DNA from: Streptomyces sp. A3M-1-3
GTDB lineage: Bacteria; Actinomycetota; Actinomycetes; Streptomycetales; Streptomycetaceae
DNA: 64,000 bases
Direction: 5' to 3'
Assembly (NCBI RefSeq): GCF_024213665.1
Contig: NZ_JANAVP010000034.1
Coordinates: 1-64,000, forward strand
This document shows, in pieces, positions 35,214 to 43,144 of the stretch. Within the stretch, counting starts at the first letter, position 1. Each line of letters starts with the position of its first letter. The notes under the pieces are model-generated. The model saw nothing but the letters and a program-made list of their open reading frames with translations. It was not told where the DNA came from and made no database searches. The translations under genes were made by a program, and so were the position numbers.

Positions 35214-36425
35214 TCACTTCGCGCGGCGCGCGTACTCATTCCGTACGGGTACCTGCGGCCGCACGCCGCGCTGCCCCGGGACCGGCCGTGCGGGGGCCGG
35301 TGCGCAAGCGGCGAGGAGCAGGAGGCCGGCGGCGAGCAGGGGGTAGGGCGACGCCAGGGGCTGTTGCCACCAGGGCAGCTGGAGGTCGAGATCGCCTTGG
35401 TGCGGTACGAGCCACAGCGTGCGGGCGGTGAAGACCGCGCCGACCGCGGCGGCCGTGCGTACGTAGCCCTCCGCCACCAGGACCGCGAGCAGCGGTACGC
35501 ACCACACCCAGTGGTGGGACCAGCTGATGGGCGAGACGAGCAGCGCCGTGAGGGCGGTGATCAGGACGCCCCAGGTCTCCCGGCCGTCCCGGACGGCCAC
35601 CCGGCGGGCCAGCCAGAGACCGCCGACGCCCGTGGCCACCGCGAGGGCCACCCAGAGGAGACCCGGCTCGGGCGTGTGCAGGACGCGGGACAGCAGGCCC
35701 TGCAGCGACTGGTTGTCGACGATCCACGGCTTGCCGACGCGGTCGGTCTCGAAGATCCGCCGGGTCCAGAAGTCGACGCTGGCCCCGGGCAGGACGAGCG
35801 CCCCGAGCAGCACGGTGCCGGTGAAGGAGGCGAGGGCGGTCAGACCGGCCCGTACCCGGCCGGTCAGCAGCAGGTAGACGATGAAGATCGCCGGGGTGAG
35901 CTTGACGCCGGCCGCGATGCCGAGCGCGAAGCCCTTGCCGAGCGCGCCGTCCGGGCGGGCCAGGTCCCAGAGGACGAGGCAGGTCAGGGCGAGGTTGATC
36001 TGGCCGAACAGGAGGGTCTGGAAGACGGGCTCCAGCCACAGCCCGAACGCCGTCGCGGCCAGCACCATCCCGGGGCGGGCGGGGAGCCGTGCGAACCGGC
36101 AGGAGAGGTGGACGAGGAGCGCGAGGAGCGCGGCGTTCCCGGCAACGAAGACGATCTTGAGCGCGTCGACGGGCAGCCAAGTGGTCGGAACGAAGAGGAT
36201 CGCGGCGAATGGCGGATAGGTGGCGGGCAGGTTCCACTTGGTGACCGTGAAGCCGTACAGGTCGGTGCCGTTGGCGACCGCCGCACCCTCCGCGCGGTAG
36301 ACAAGGGTGTCGGCCATGGGAATGCGCTGGACGATGCACAGCACGGCGAGCGCGGCAAGGGAGCCTGCGAACAGTACGCCCGATGCGAGCAGGAAGGGGC
36401 GGGTAACGATGCGGCTCCGGGTCAC
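35214..36425 (-). CDS. GT87-family membrane glycosyltransferase (mannosyltransferase-like)
   Basis: A 403-residue polytopic protein with about ten helices. The N-terminal extracytoplasmic loop has the catalytic-type acidic motif (TLVYRAEGAAVANGTDLYGF), then NLPATYPPFAAILFVP and a later GQINLALTCLVLWDLARP block, typical of polyprenyl-phosphate-dependent GT-C enzymes of the GT87 (DUF2029) family. It would transfer mannose or another sugar at the outer face of the membrane; the acceptor is unknown. The start is the ATG/GTG-class codon at 36425 with the basic run MTRSRIVTR. It is convergent with the ABM gene. Confidence 0.88.
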   Translation of the reverse strand: MTRSRIVTRPFLLASGVLFAGSLAALAVLCIVQRIPMADTLVYRAEGAAVANGTDLYGFTVTKWNLPATYPPFAAILFVPTTWLPVDALKIVFVAGNAALLALLVHLSCRFARLPARPGMVLAATAFGLWLEPVFQTLLFGQINLALTCLVLWDLARPDGALGKGFALGIAAGVKLTPAIFIVYLLLTGRVRAGLTALASFTGTVLLGALVLPGASVDFWTRRIFETDRVGKPWIVDNQSLQGLLSRVLHTPEPGLLWVALAVATGVGGLWLARRVAVRDGRETWGVLITALTALLVSPISWSHHWVWCVPLLAVLVAEGYVRTAAAVGAVFTARTLWLVPHQGDLDLQLPWWQQPLASPYPLLAAGLLLLAACAPAPARPVPGQRGVRPQVPVRNEYARRAK

Positions 36426-36477
36426 GCGCGTGACCCTAGTGGATCCCCTTCAAATCCCGTGGATCAGGTAACAGAGA

Positions 36478-36684
36478 TCAGGGACCAGGGACCAGGGACC
36501 AGTGGCGTATGACGCCGGCCTCTTCGGCGTACTCACCGAGGACGATCACGCCGAACGCGGCGGAGGCAAAGACCTTGACGGCACGCAGGGCGTCGCCGAG
36601 GCGGTGGGGGTGGTGGGTGCCGGAGGCCGCGGTCGCGCCGCGGTGGGGGCCGGCCTGGGCTGGGTTGAAGGCTGCACTGCTCAT
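36478..36684 (-). CDS. Small conserved-looking hypothetical protein
   Basis: A 68-residue frame starting at an ATG after GGAAAC. The second half, LGDALRAVKVFASAAFGVIVLGEYAEEAGVIRH, reads like a real amphipathic/hydrophobic segment, while the first ~25 residues are His/Gly/Ala-rich. The 3' end runs into three GGGACCA repeats (about 36480-36502), which give the tail SLVPGP. Function is unknown. Confidence 0.5.
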   Translation of the reverse strand: MSSAAFNPAQAGPHRGATAASGTHHPHRLGDALRAVKVFASAAFGVIVLGEYAEEAGVIRHWSLVPGP

Positions 36685-36715
36685 GTTTCCATGATGGGTT
36701 TCCGACTTGCGAAAA

Positions 36716-36771
36716 GCGTCGGTCTATGGACCTGACCTCGGGTCGGGACGAGTACCCCCTAGGACCGACGC
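36716..36771. promoter_or_regulatory. Long-range inverted repeat upstream of helR
   Basis: GCGTCGGTC (36716-36724) and GACCGACGC (36763-36771) are perfect nine-base complements 38 bases apart. They lie between the small hypothetical gene and helR. This could be an operator pair or a leader stem. The transcript start is not known. Confidence 0.4.
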
Positions 36772-36976
36772 GTCCCCTACGGGAGACACACGCCCCCTAC
36801 CGGAGCGGTACGGGCCATACGCGGGATATTCATTCGCCCGGTCATCGCCCACTGGCTAGAATCGCCCGTCTTGCCGCCTCCCGAACCGCGCTGCCCACAG
36901 CAGCCGGGGGAGCGCCGCCGGCCGGACGGAAACCGGCCGGCGCCCCTGCCCGCATGCTCACGCCGGAGGCAACACC

Positions 36977-39046
36977 GTGCCCGCGCACGCCCCCACATCC
37001 CCACTCGGCCCCGACCCCCTGGCCCGCGAGCGTGCCCACCTCGCCGCCTCCCGCGCCGCGCTGCGCGCGATGCGCGAGGATGTCGAGTCGCTCGACATCC
37101 GCGACGTCACCGCGAACTGGGTGAACGCCGCGGTCCTCCAGTCGCAGATCGAAGACCGCATCAAGGCGCTCGCCGACCTCACCCACACCCCGCTGTTCTT
37201 CGGCCGCCTCGACTATCTGCACGCACCGGGCAGGGAGCTGGCGGAAGGTGCCGGGGGCGAGCAGTTCTACATCGGACGCCGGCACGTCCACGACTCCGAC
37301 GGCGACCCGATGGTCATCGACTGGCGCGCGCCCGTCTCGCAGCCCTTCTACCGGGCCTCGAAGAAGGACCCGCTGGACATCGCGCTGCGCCGCCGCTTCG
37401 GTTACACGGGCGGCGACCTCACGGCGTACGAGGACGAGCACCTCACCGACCCCACAGAGGCGGCACAGACCAGCAAGCTGCTCCAGGCCGAGATCGAACG
37501 CCCCCGCGTCGGTCCGATGCGGGACATCGTCGCGACGATCCAGCCCGAGCAGGACGAGATCGTACGGTCGGGCCTGTCCGGCAGCGTCTGCGTACAGGGC
37601 GGCCCGGGCACCGGAAAGACAGCCGTGGGCCTGCACCGGGTCGCGTACCTGCTCTACGCCCACCGGGAACGGCTGGCCCGCACCGGCACGCTCGTCATCG
37701 GACCGAACCGGTCCTTCCTCCACTACATCGAGCAAGTGCTGCCCGCGCTCGGCGAGTTGGAGGTCAGGCAGTCGACGGTCGACGATCTCGTCGCGACGCA
37801 CGTGGAGGTGCGCGGCACGGACGACCCCGCGGCGGCGGTCATCAAGGGCGACGCGAGGATGGCCGAAGTCCTGCGCCGCGCGGTCCGCTCGCACGTGAGC
37901 GTCCCCACCGAGCCGGTCGTGGTGGTCCGCGGCTCGCGCCGGTGGCGGATCCCGGCGTACGAACTCGAGGAGATCGTGGGTGAGTTGCTCGCCCGGGACA
38001 TCCGCTACGGCGCCGCCCGCGACGCCCTCCCGCAGCGCATCGCACACGCGGTACTGGTGCGGATGGAGCAGGCGGGCGAGGCCCCGGACGACCGGATCCA
38101 GGACGCGGTGGCGCGAAACCCCGCGGTCAAGGCGGCGGTCAAGGCGATCTGGCCACCGGTGGACCCGGCGAAGCTGGTCCACCGGCTGCTCTCCGACCCG
38201 GACTTCCTCGCCGCCCAGGCGGAGGGTGTCCTGTCCCCCGACGAGCAGAAGGCGATCCTCTCCACCAAGCCGGCCCGCAGCGCGAGAGCGGCCAAGTGGT
38301 CTTCGGCGGACGCGGTGTTGATCGACGAGGCGCAGGATCTCGTCTCCCGCACGCACTCCCTCGGCCATGTCGTCCTCGACGAGGCGCAGGACCTGTCCCC
38401 GATGCAGTACCGGGCGGTGGGCCGCCGCTGCACGACCGGTTCCGCGACGGTCCTCGGCGACCTGGCGCAGGGTACGACGCCGTGGGCGACCGAGAGCTGG
38501 GCGGAGGCCCTGGCCCACCTGGGCAAACCGGACGCGGCCGTCGAGGAACTCACGGCGGGCTTCCGCGTGCCGCGCGAGGTCATCGCGTACGCGTCCCGCC
38601 TCCTGCCGACGATCTCCCCCGGTCTGGCGCCCGTCTCCTCGGTCCGCGAGACGCCGGGCTCACTGGAGGTGCGGCAGGTCGCGGACCTGGACACCGCGGT
38701 GGTCGCCGCGTGCAAGGAGTCGCTGCGCCACGAGGGCTCCATCGGCCTGATCGCGGCCGACGCCCGCATCCCGGCCCTGACGGAGGCACTGTCGGCGGCG
38801 GGCCACACGTACCTCTCACCGGGCGAGGAGACGACCGCGGCGTCCCGCCTCACGCTGGTCCCGGCGTCGCTGGCGAAGGGCCTGGAGTACGACTACGTGG
38901 TACTGGACGAGCCGTCGGCGGTGGTGGACGGCGAACCGGACGAACGAACGGGCCTGCGCCGCCTGTACGTTGCCCTGACCCGAGCGGTATCAGGCCTGAC
39001 AGTCCTCCACCGAACCCCCCTGCCCCCGCAGTTGGCGACCCCGTGA
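36977..39046 (+). CDS. helR: HelR/HelD-type RNA polymerase recycling ATPase
   Basis: A 689-residue UvrD/Rep-like motor of the HelD class. An N-terminal helical arm (about 1-80, RERAHLAASRAALRAMREDV) would enter the secondary channel of RNA polymerase. Walker A is GGPGTGKT near residue 210. Two DEAQDL boxes (VLIDEAQDL and VVLDEAQDL) occur close together, near 440-465. The C-terminus has the UvrD motif RLYVALTRAVSGLTVLH. HelR of Streptomyces removes stalled or rifamycin-bound polymerase. The GTG at 36977 follows GGAGG. I see no clear rifamycin-associated element upstream, and a TAGAAT -10 candidate lies at 36857-36862. Confidence 0.85.
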   Translation: MPAHAPTSPLGPDPLARERAHLAASRAALRAMREDVESLDIRDVTANWVNAAVLQSQIEDRIKALADLTHTPLFFGRLDYLHAPGRELAEGAGGEQFYIGRRHVHDSDGDPMVIDWRAPVSQPFYRASKKDPLDIALRRRFGYTGGDLTAYEDEHLTDPTEAAQTSKLLQAEIERPRVGPMRDIVATIQPEQDEIVRSGLSGSVCVQGGPGTGKTAVGLHRVAYLLYAHRERLARTGTLVIGPNRSFLHYIEQVLPALGELEVRQSTVDDLVATHVEVRGTDDPAAAVIKGDARMAEVLRRAVRSHVSVPTEPVVVVRGSRRWRIPAYELEEIVGELLARDIRYGAARDALPQRIAHAVLVRMEQAGEAPDDRIQDAVARNPAVKAAVKAIWPPVDPAKLVHRLLSDPDFLAAQAEGVLSPDEQKAILSTKPARSARAAKWSSADAVLIDEAQDLVSRTHSLGHVVLDEAQDLSPMQYRAVGRRCTTGSATVLGDLAQGTTPWATESWAEALAHLGKPDAAVEELTAGFRVPREVIAYASRLLPTISPGLAPVSSVRETPGSLEVRQVADLDTAVVAACKESLRHEGSIGLIAADARIPALTEALSAAGHTYLSPGEETTAASRLTLVPASLAKGLEYDYVVLDEPSAVVDGEPDERTGLRRLYVALTRAVSGLTVLHRTPLPPQLATP

Positions 39047-39085
39047 ACCTGGGGGTCTTCACGCCGGTGGACTCGGGAGTGCCCG

Positions 39086-39772
39086 TCAGCCCACCGCCTC
39101 GCGCCACTCCGCGACCGCCGCCGCGTCGACCGGCGCCGACCAGCCGCCCGGCCGCGCCGCGCCGCCGATGTGGAACGCGTCCAGCCCCGCCGCCCGCAGC
39201 ACCGGCAGGTGGTCCAGGCGGAGGCCGCCCCCGACCAGGATCTGCGGCTCGTAGCCGGGCTTCCCCCGCCGCGCCGCCTCCGCGAGGAGTACGGGCAGCC
39301 CCGCGTCCACCCCCGCCGCCGCCCCGGCGGTGAGGTACGCGTCGAGGCCCGGCAGCTCCGCGAGCTGCTTCCGCAGCGCATCGCGATCGCGGGCCCGGTC
39401 GATCGCCCGGTGGAACGTCCACCGGCACCCCTCCAACACCGCGACGAGCCGTTCCACCGTGACCAGGTCCGGTGTGCCGTCCGGGTCCAGGAAGCCGAAC
39501 ACGAACTCCTCCGCACCCTCGGCCCGCAGCGCCTGCGCATCTCGTACGAGGGCATCGACGTCCCCGGCGGCGAAGCCGTCCGCCGCTCTCAGCATCACGC
39601 GCAGCGGAATGTCGACGGCGGCCCGGATCGCGGCGACGGTTTCGCGCGACGGTGTGAGCCCGTCGGCGGCCATTTCGGTGACCAGCTCAAGGCGGTCCGC
39701 ACCACCGGCCTGGGCGGCGACGGCGTCCTCAGCGTTGAGGGCGATCACCTCCAGGACTGCACGGTTGCTCAT
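39086..39772 (-). CDS. cutC: CutC family copper homeostasis protein
   Basis: A 228-residue TIM-barrel protein. Family blocks are LEVIALNAEDAVAAQAGGADRLELV at the N-terminus, VMLRAADGFAAGDVDALVRD, and FHRAIDRARD; the late ILVGGGLRLDHLP strand closes the barrel. CutC was named for copper tolerance, but its enzymatic role is uncertain. The upstream DasR-like box (39815-39830) hints at an amino-sugar link here. The ATG at 39772 is clear. Confidence 0.93.
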   Translation of the reverse strand: MSNRAVLEVIALNAEDAVAAQAGGADRLELVTEMAADGLTPSRETVAAIRAAVDIPLRVMLRAADGFAAGDVDALVRDAQALRAEGAEEFVFGFLDPDGTPDLVTVERLVAVLEGCRWTFHRAIDRARDRDALRKQLAELPGLDAYLTAGAAAGVDAGLPVLLAEAARRGKPGYEPQILVGGGLRLDHLPVLRAAGLDAFHIGGAARPGGWSAPVDAAAVAEWREAVG

Positions 39773-39814
39773 GTGACCCCATTTCTTAGGGAAGACGTTC
39801 CGGCCGTACCGGAT

Positions 39815-39830
39815 ATAGGTCTAGTCCAAT
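39815..39830. promoter_or_regulatory. DasR-responsive element (dre)-like site
   Basis: ATAGGTCTAGTCCAAT matches 12 of 16 positions of the dre consensus ACTGGTCTAGACCAGT, including the core GGTCTAG and CCA. It lies between divergent cutC (start 39772) and the HD gene (start 39876), so the GntR-family N-acetylglucosamine regulator DasR could control one or both. Confidence 0.6.
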
Positions 39831-39875
39831 GACCACCCTAGGGGACACCCCGAGCGGCGGGCCACAATGGGCGGC

Positions 39876-40520
39876 ATGGCCGAGCACCCCGCATACGAAG
39901 ACCTCCGCCGCCGCTGGGCGTCGGCGGTACCCGACGCGACGCTCCGCGCCGACGCGGACCGGTACGCCGACAACCTGCTCGCTCGCTGGGCCGAGCCGCA
40001 GCGGCGGTACCACACCACCGACCACCTGCTGGCGGTGCTCGCGCGTGTCGACGAGCTGGCGGAGTACGCGGACGACGTGGACGTCGTCCGGCTCGCGGCC
40101 TGGTTCCACGACGCGGTCTACCGCCCGGACCGCTCGGAGAACGAGGAGCGCAGCGCGGCCCTGGCCGAGCGCGCCCTGCCCGAGCTGGGCCTCGACGAGG
40201 CCCGTACGGCCGAGGTCGCCCGGCTCGTCCGGCTCACGGTCACCCACGACCCGCAGCCGGGCGACGCGAACGGCGAGGTCCTGTGCGACGCGGACCTGGC
40301 GATCCTGGCGGCGGACCCGAAGACGTACGCGGCGTACGCGTCCGCGGTCCGCGAGGAGTACGGCTTCGTGCCGGACGACGCGTTCCGCGAGGGCCGGGTG
40401 GCGGTCCTGCGCCAGCTCCTGGCACTGCGGACGCTGTTCCGTACGCAGTACGGCCAGGAGCAGTGGGAGGAAAGGGCCCGCCGGAACCTCACCACGGAAC
40501 TGGACCTGCTGACGGCATAA
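39876..40520 (+). CDS. HD-domain metal-dependent phosphohydrolase-like protein
   Basis: A 214-residue protein of the predicted metal-dependent HD superfamily. The metal ligands are visible as RRYHTTDHLLAVL (His), LAAWFHDAVY (the HD pair) and a later VLCDADLAIL (Asp). Helices dominate the rest. Substrates of this group are unknown. The ATG at 39876 was preferred, but an ATG three codons upstream (39867) is equally placed. It is divergent from cutC across the dre-like site. Confidence 0.85.
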   Translation: MAEHPAYEDLRRRWASAVPDATLRADADRYADNLLARWAEPQRRYHTTDHLLAVLARVDELAEYADDVDVVRLAAWFHDAVYRPDRSENEERSAALAERALPELGLDEARTAEVARLVRLTVTHDPQPGDANGEVLCDADLAILAADPKTYAAYASAVREEYGFVPDDAFREGRVAVLRQLLALRTLFRTQYGQEQWEERARRNLTTELDLLTA

Positions 40521-40842
40521 CGCGCATGGCCGCCGGCGAGGGGGTCCCTCGGCGGGGGATAGCGCAGGAATGGGGGCCCGGCCCTCGTGAGTGTGGGGCG
40601 GCGCGATCACTGCGTGGTGGGCCCGGCCGGGCTCAGCGGCCGCCAGGCCGGTGGGCGGGGGCGGTTGGGCTTGGCCGGGAGCGAGTGCTTCGGCGATGGC
40701 GCCGCCCTAGCTAGGCGGGATTATGGCGGCTCCGGGCCGCTCCTGCGTCGCAAACCGGGCGGCCCCGGATTACCCCGCACCACGCACCCCGGCTCTTGCG
40801 GCCCCCTCCGGCCCACCATCTGAGACACCCCCGCCACCCGGA
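40521..40842. other. Intergenic region, no gene recognised
   Basis: About 320 bases of very GC-rich DNA between the HD gene and the MFS exporter. Several short GC inverted repeats occur (for example GCCGCC/GGCGGC around 40701-40732) and could terminate the upstream transcript. I see no coding region or RNA gene. Confidence 0.4.
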
Positions 40843-40846
40843 ATGT

Positions 40847-40873
40847 CAGGTACCAATCCACGGTTGGTACCTG
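40847..40873. promoter_or_regulatory. Perfect palindrome abutting the MFS exporter start
   Basis: Arms CAGGTACCAA (40847-40856) and TTGGTACCTG (40864-40873) are perfect complements around a seven-base spacer. The right arm ends two bases before the ATG at 40876, and no Shine-Dalgarno is visible in between. It could be an operator for a dimeric repressor or an mRNA hairpin covering the start. If the in-frame ATG at 40843 is used instead, it lies within the coding sequence. Confidence 0.7.
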
Positions 40874-40875
40874 TC

Positions 40876-42174
40876 ATGCCCGAAACCGCTGAACCCGACG
40901 CCGAACCCGCCGCCGAACCCGCCGCACGCGCAGACCGCACCCGCGCGGACCGCACCCGTATGCCCCTGGCCGTCCACATCCTCGGGCTCTCCGTCTTCGC
41001 GCTCGGGACCAGCGAGTTCATGCTGTCCGGGCTGCTGCCGCCCATCGCCGCCGACCTGGACGTCACCATCCCGCAGGCCGGGCTGCTGATCTCCGCCTTC
41101 GCGATCGGCATGGTCGTCGGCGCGCCGCTGCTCGCCGTAGCCACCCTCCGGCTCCCCCGCAAGACGACCCTGGTCGCGTTGATCTCCCTCTTCGGGCTGG
41201 GCCAGGTCGCCGGGGCGCTCGCGCCCTCGTACGAACTGCTCTTCGCCTCCCGCGTGGTCAGCGCCCTGGCGTGTGCCGGTTTCTGGGCCGTCGGGGCGGC
41301 TGTCGCCATCGCCATGGTGCCGTTCAGCTCCCGCGCCCGGGCCATGGCCGTCATGATCGGCGGGCTGTCCATCGCCAACGTCCTCGGCGTCCCGGCGGGC
41401 GCGTTCCTCGGTGAGCACCTGGGCTGGCGTTCGGCGTTCTGGGCCGTCGGCGCGGCCTCCGCCGTCGCCCTCGTCGGCGTGGTCACGCTGATCCCCCGCA
41501 TTCCGCTCCCGGACGAGAAGCCGAAGCTCAGGCGTGAGTTGACCATCTACCGCGACCGGCAGGTGTGGCTGTCAGTCTCGGTCATCGCGCTCGCGGCGGG
41601 CGGCGTCTTCTGCGCGTTCAGCTACTTCGCCCCGTTGCTGACGGACGTCGCCGGCCTGGACTCGGGCTGGGTGCCGACCGTCCTCGCGCTCTTCGGTATC
41701 GGCGCGCTCGTGGGTACGACGATCGGCGGCCGGGTCGCCGACGCGCACATGTTCGGGGTGCTGCTGAGCGGTATCACTGCCTCCACGGTGTTCCTGGTCG
41801 CCCTCGCCCTGTTCGCGTCGAACCAGGTCGCCGTCATCGCGCTCTCGTTCCTGCTCGGCGTCTCCGCCTTCTACACGGCCCCTGCCCTGAACGCCCGTAT
41901 GTTCAACGTCGCAGGCGCCGCCCCGACCCTCGCGGCGGCCACCACCACGGCGGCCTTCAACCTCGGCAACACCGGCGGCCCTTGGCTGGGCGGCACCGTC
42001 ATCGACGCCGGCCTCGGGTTCGCGTCGACCGCGTGGGCGGGCGCGGCGATGACGGTGGTGGCGATCGGACTGGCCGCCACAGCACTGCGTCTCCAGCGCA
42101 CCCCCGGCTCCCGCATCGTCTCGCGGTCCCGCTCCTCGTCCTCGGAAGCCGCAACGGAGCAGACCCCCGTCTGA
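40876..42174 (+). CDS. MFS drug exporter, Cmx/CmrA-like
   Basis: A 432-residue 12-helix transporter. After a charged Ala/Glu/Arg-rich N-terminus (~28 residues) it enters ILGLSVFALGTSEFMLSGLLPPIAADL, a block characteristic of the chloramphenicol-exporter/sugar-efflux (AraJ/Cmx) branch. LGVPAGAFLGEHLGWRSAFW corresponds to the drug:H+ antiporter motif C region. It probably exports an amphiphilic drug; chloramphenicol is a guess from similarity. The start could be 40876 or, in frame, 40843. It appears monocistronic and is likely repressed through the adjoining palindrome. Confidence 0.85.
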   Translation: MPETAEPDAEPAAEPAARADRTRADRTRMPLAVHILGLSVFALGTSEFMLSGLLPPIAADLDVTIPQAGLLISAFAIGMVVGAPLLAVATLRLPRKTTLVALISLFGLGQVAGALAPSYELLFASRVVSALACAGFWAVGAAVAIAMVPFSSRARAMAVMIGGLSIANVLGVPAGAFLGEHLGWRSAFWAVGAASAVALVGVVTLIPRIPLPDEKPKLRRELTIYRDRQVWLSVSVIALAAGGVFCAFSYFAPLLTDVAGLDSGWVPTVLALFGIGALVGTTIGGRVADAHMFGVLLSGITASTVFLVALALFASNQVAVIALSFLLGVSAFYTAPALNARMFNVAGAAPTLAAATTTAAFNLGNTGGPWLGGTVIDAGLGFASTAWAGAAMTVVAIGLAATALRLQRTPGSRIVSRSRSSSSEAATEQTPV

Positions 42175-42373
42175 GCGGACGCGCCCCGACAGACCCCGCC
42201 GCGCCCCGCCAACCACCCGTCAGGGATCCGTCACCGGCGTGTCGGCCGGCACGCGCCAGCCATCGCACCGCCGGCCCAAGCCACCCGCGTGCTCGCAACC
42301 GCGAACCCCCACCCTTGCCCCATGCCCCGTGCCCTCCCGTGCCCCGCAAGTCCCGATGCCCCGGCCGGACGGC

Positions 42374-42643
42374 CTACGGCGCCGGCCGCCCCTTCGGTCT
42401 GCGCAGCCCCGCCGCGGTGAGCCTGCGCACCAGTTCCTTGCTGCCGACCTCCACCGCGCCCGCCCGCACCGCGTCCTCGTACCGGTGCGACGGAATGTCG
42501 TAGTGGTCCCGCTCGAACGCTCGCGGCGGGCAGCCGATGGCGGCTGCGAAGGCGTGCAGTTCCTCGTACGAGACATCGCTGACCAGATGGGACCACATCC
42601 GGCCGTGACCCGGCCAGGTGGGCGGATCGATGTAGAGCGTCAC
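42374..42643 (-). CDS. DUF4031 domain-containing protein
   Basis: An 89-residue protein matching DUF4031 end to end: VTLYIDPPTWPGHGRMWSHL, DVSYEELHAFAAAIGCPPRAF, ERDHYDIPSHRY and a C-terminal RRLTAAGLR helix. The His/Asp-rich surface suggests metal binding or a small enzyme. Function is unknown. The GTG at 42643 lies seven bases after the upstream gene, so the two form an operon. Confidence 0.92.
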   Translation of the reverse strand: MTLYIDPPTWPGHGRMWSHLVSDVSYEELHAFAAAIGCPPRAFERDHYDIPSHRYEDAVRAGAVEVGSKELVRRLTAAGLRRPKGRPAP

Positions 42644-42650
42644 CGGGGCG

Positions 42651-43043
42651 TCACCGGCCCAGCACCCTACCGAGCGCGCCGACGGACGAGACGACCACGC
42701 CCGCCTTGCCGCACACCCAGTGCGGGTTGGGGCCCAACTCCGGTTCCACGTCAAGCGCATGGGGTTCGCCGGCCGCGCATACCGGGCACAGCGGCCATCG
42801 CCCGTACTTCTCCAGCAGCGCGTCCTGGACGTCCTGGGCGATGAGGCCGATGACGTAGTCGACGCCCTCCGGCCACTGCTCGGCCCACCAGCGGCGGTGC
42901 ACCACCGAGTCCTCGACCATCGAGACGACGTCGGCCTCGGCGACCCGGCCCGCGACGAGGTCGGCCAGGACGAGGGCGCGGGCGGCGTGCAGGGCCTTCT
43001 CCAGGCCGGAGGGCGCGGGCGGGGAAGGGTCGGGCGGTTCCAT
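42651..43043 (-). CDS. Conserved hypothetical protein with CPVC motif
   Basis: A 130-residue acidic protein. The N-terminal two-thirds is helical (GLEKALHAARALVLADLVAG, WWAEQWPEGVDYVIGLIAQD). A CPVC near residue 88, with a later WVCGK Cys, could bind zinc. I do not recognise the family. It is transcribed with the DUF4031 gene and divergent from the MurR-like regulator, 101 bases away. Confidence 0.75.
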   Translation of the reverse strand: MEPPDPSPPAPSGLEKALHAARALVLADLVAGRVAEADVVSMVEDSVVHRRWWAEQWPEGVDYVIGLIAQDVQDALLEKYGRWPLCPVCAAGEPHALDVEPELGPNPHWVCGKAGVVVSSVGALGRVLGR

Positions 43044-43109
43044 GGACCAATTGTCACCCTTCCGGGGCGCGGAGACGAAGGCCTGCCACAGGTCAGGACC
43101 ATTGGGGGG

Positions 43110-43143
43110 TTGACGCGCCCGAAGCCTGAAAATATCTTTCAGG
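43110..43143 (+). promoter_or_regulatory. murR promoter with overlapping operator
   Basis: TTGACG (43110-43115) and TATCTT (43133-43138) are separated by 17 bases. The perfect palindrome CCTGAAA-ATATC-TTTCAGG (43125-43143) covers the -10. Transcription would begin at about 43145, which is the GTG start codon of the regulator, so the transcript may be leaderless and autorepressed. Based on spacing and symmetry only. Confidence 0.6.
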
Positions 43144-43144
43144 A

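Noticed and set aside
36685..36976. Rifamycin-associated element upstream of helR
   Set aside because: No clear inverted repeat of that type could be seen by eye. A motif scan would decide.
42231..42596. Minus-strand frames overlapping the DUF4031 gene
   Set aside because: Arg/Gly-rich shadow translations; the DUF4031 frame matches its family over its full length.
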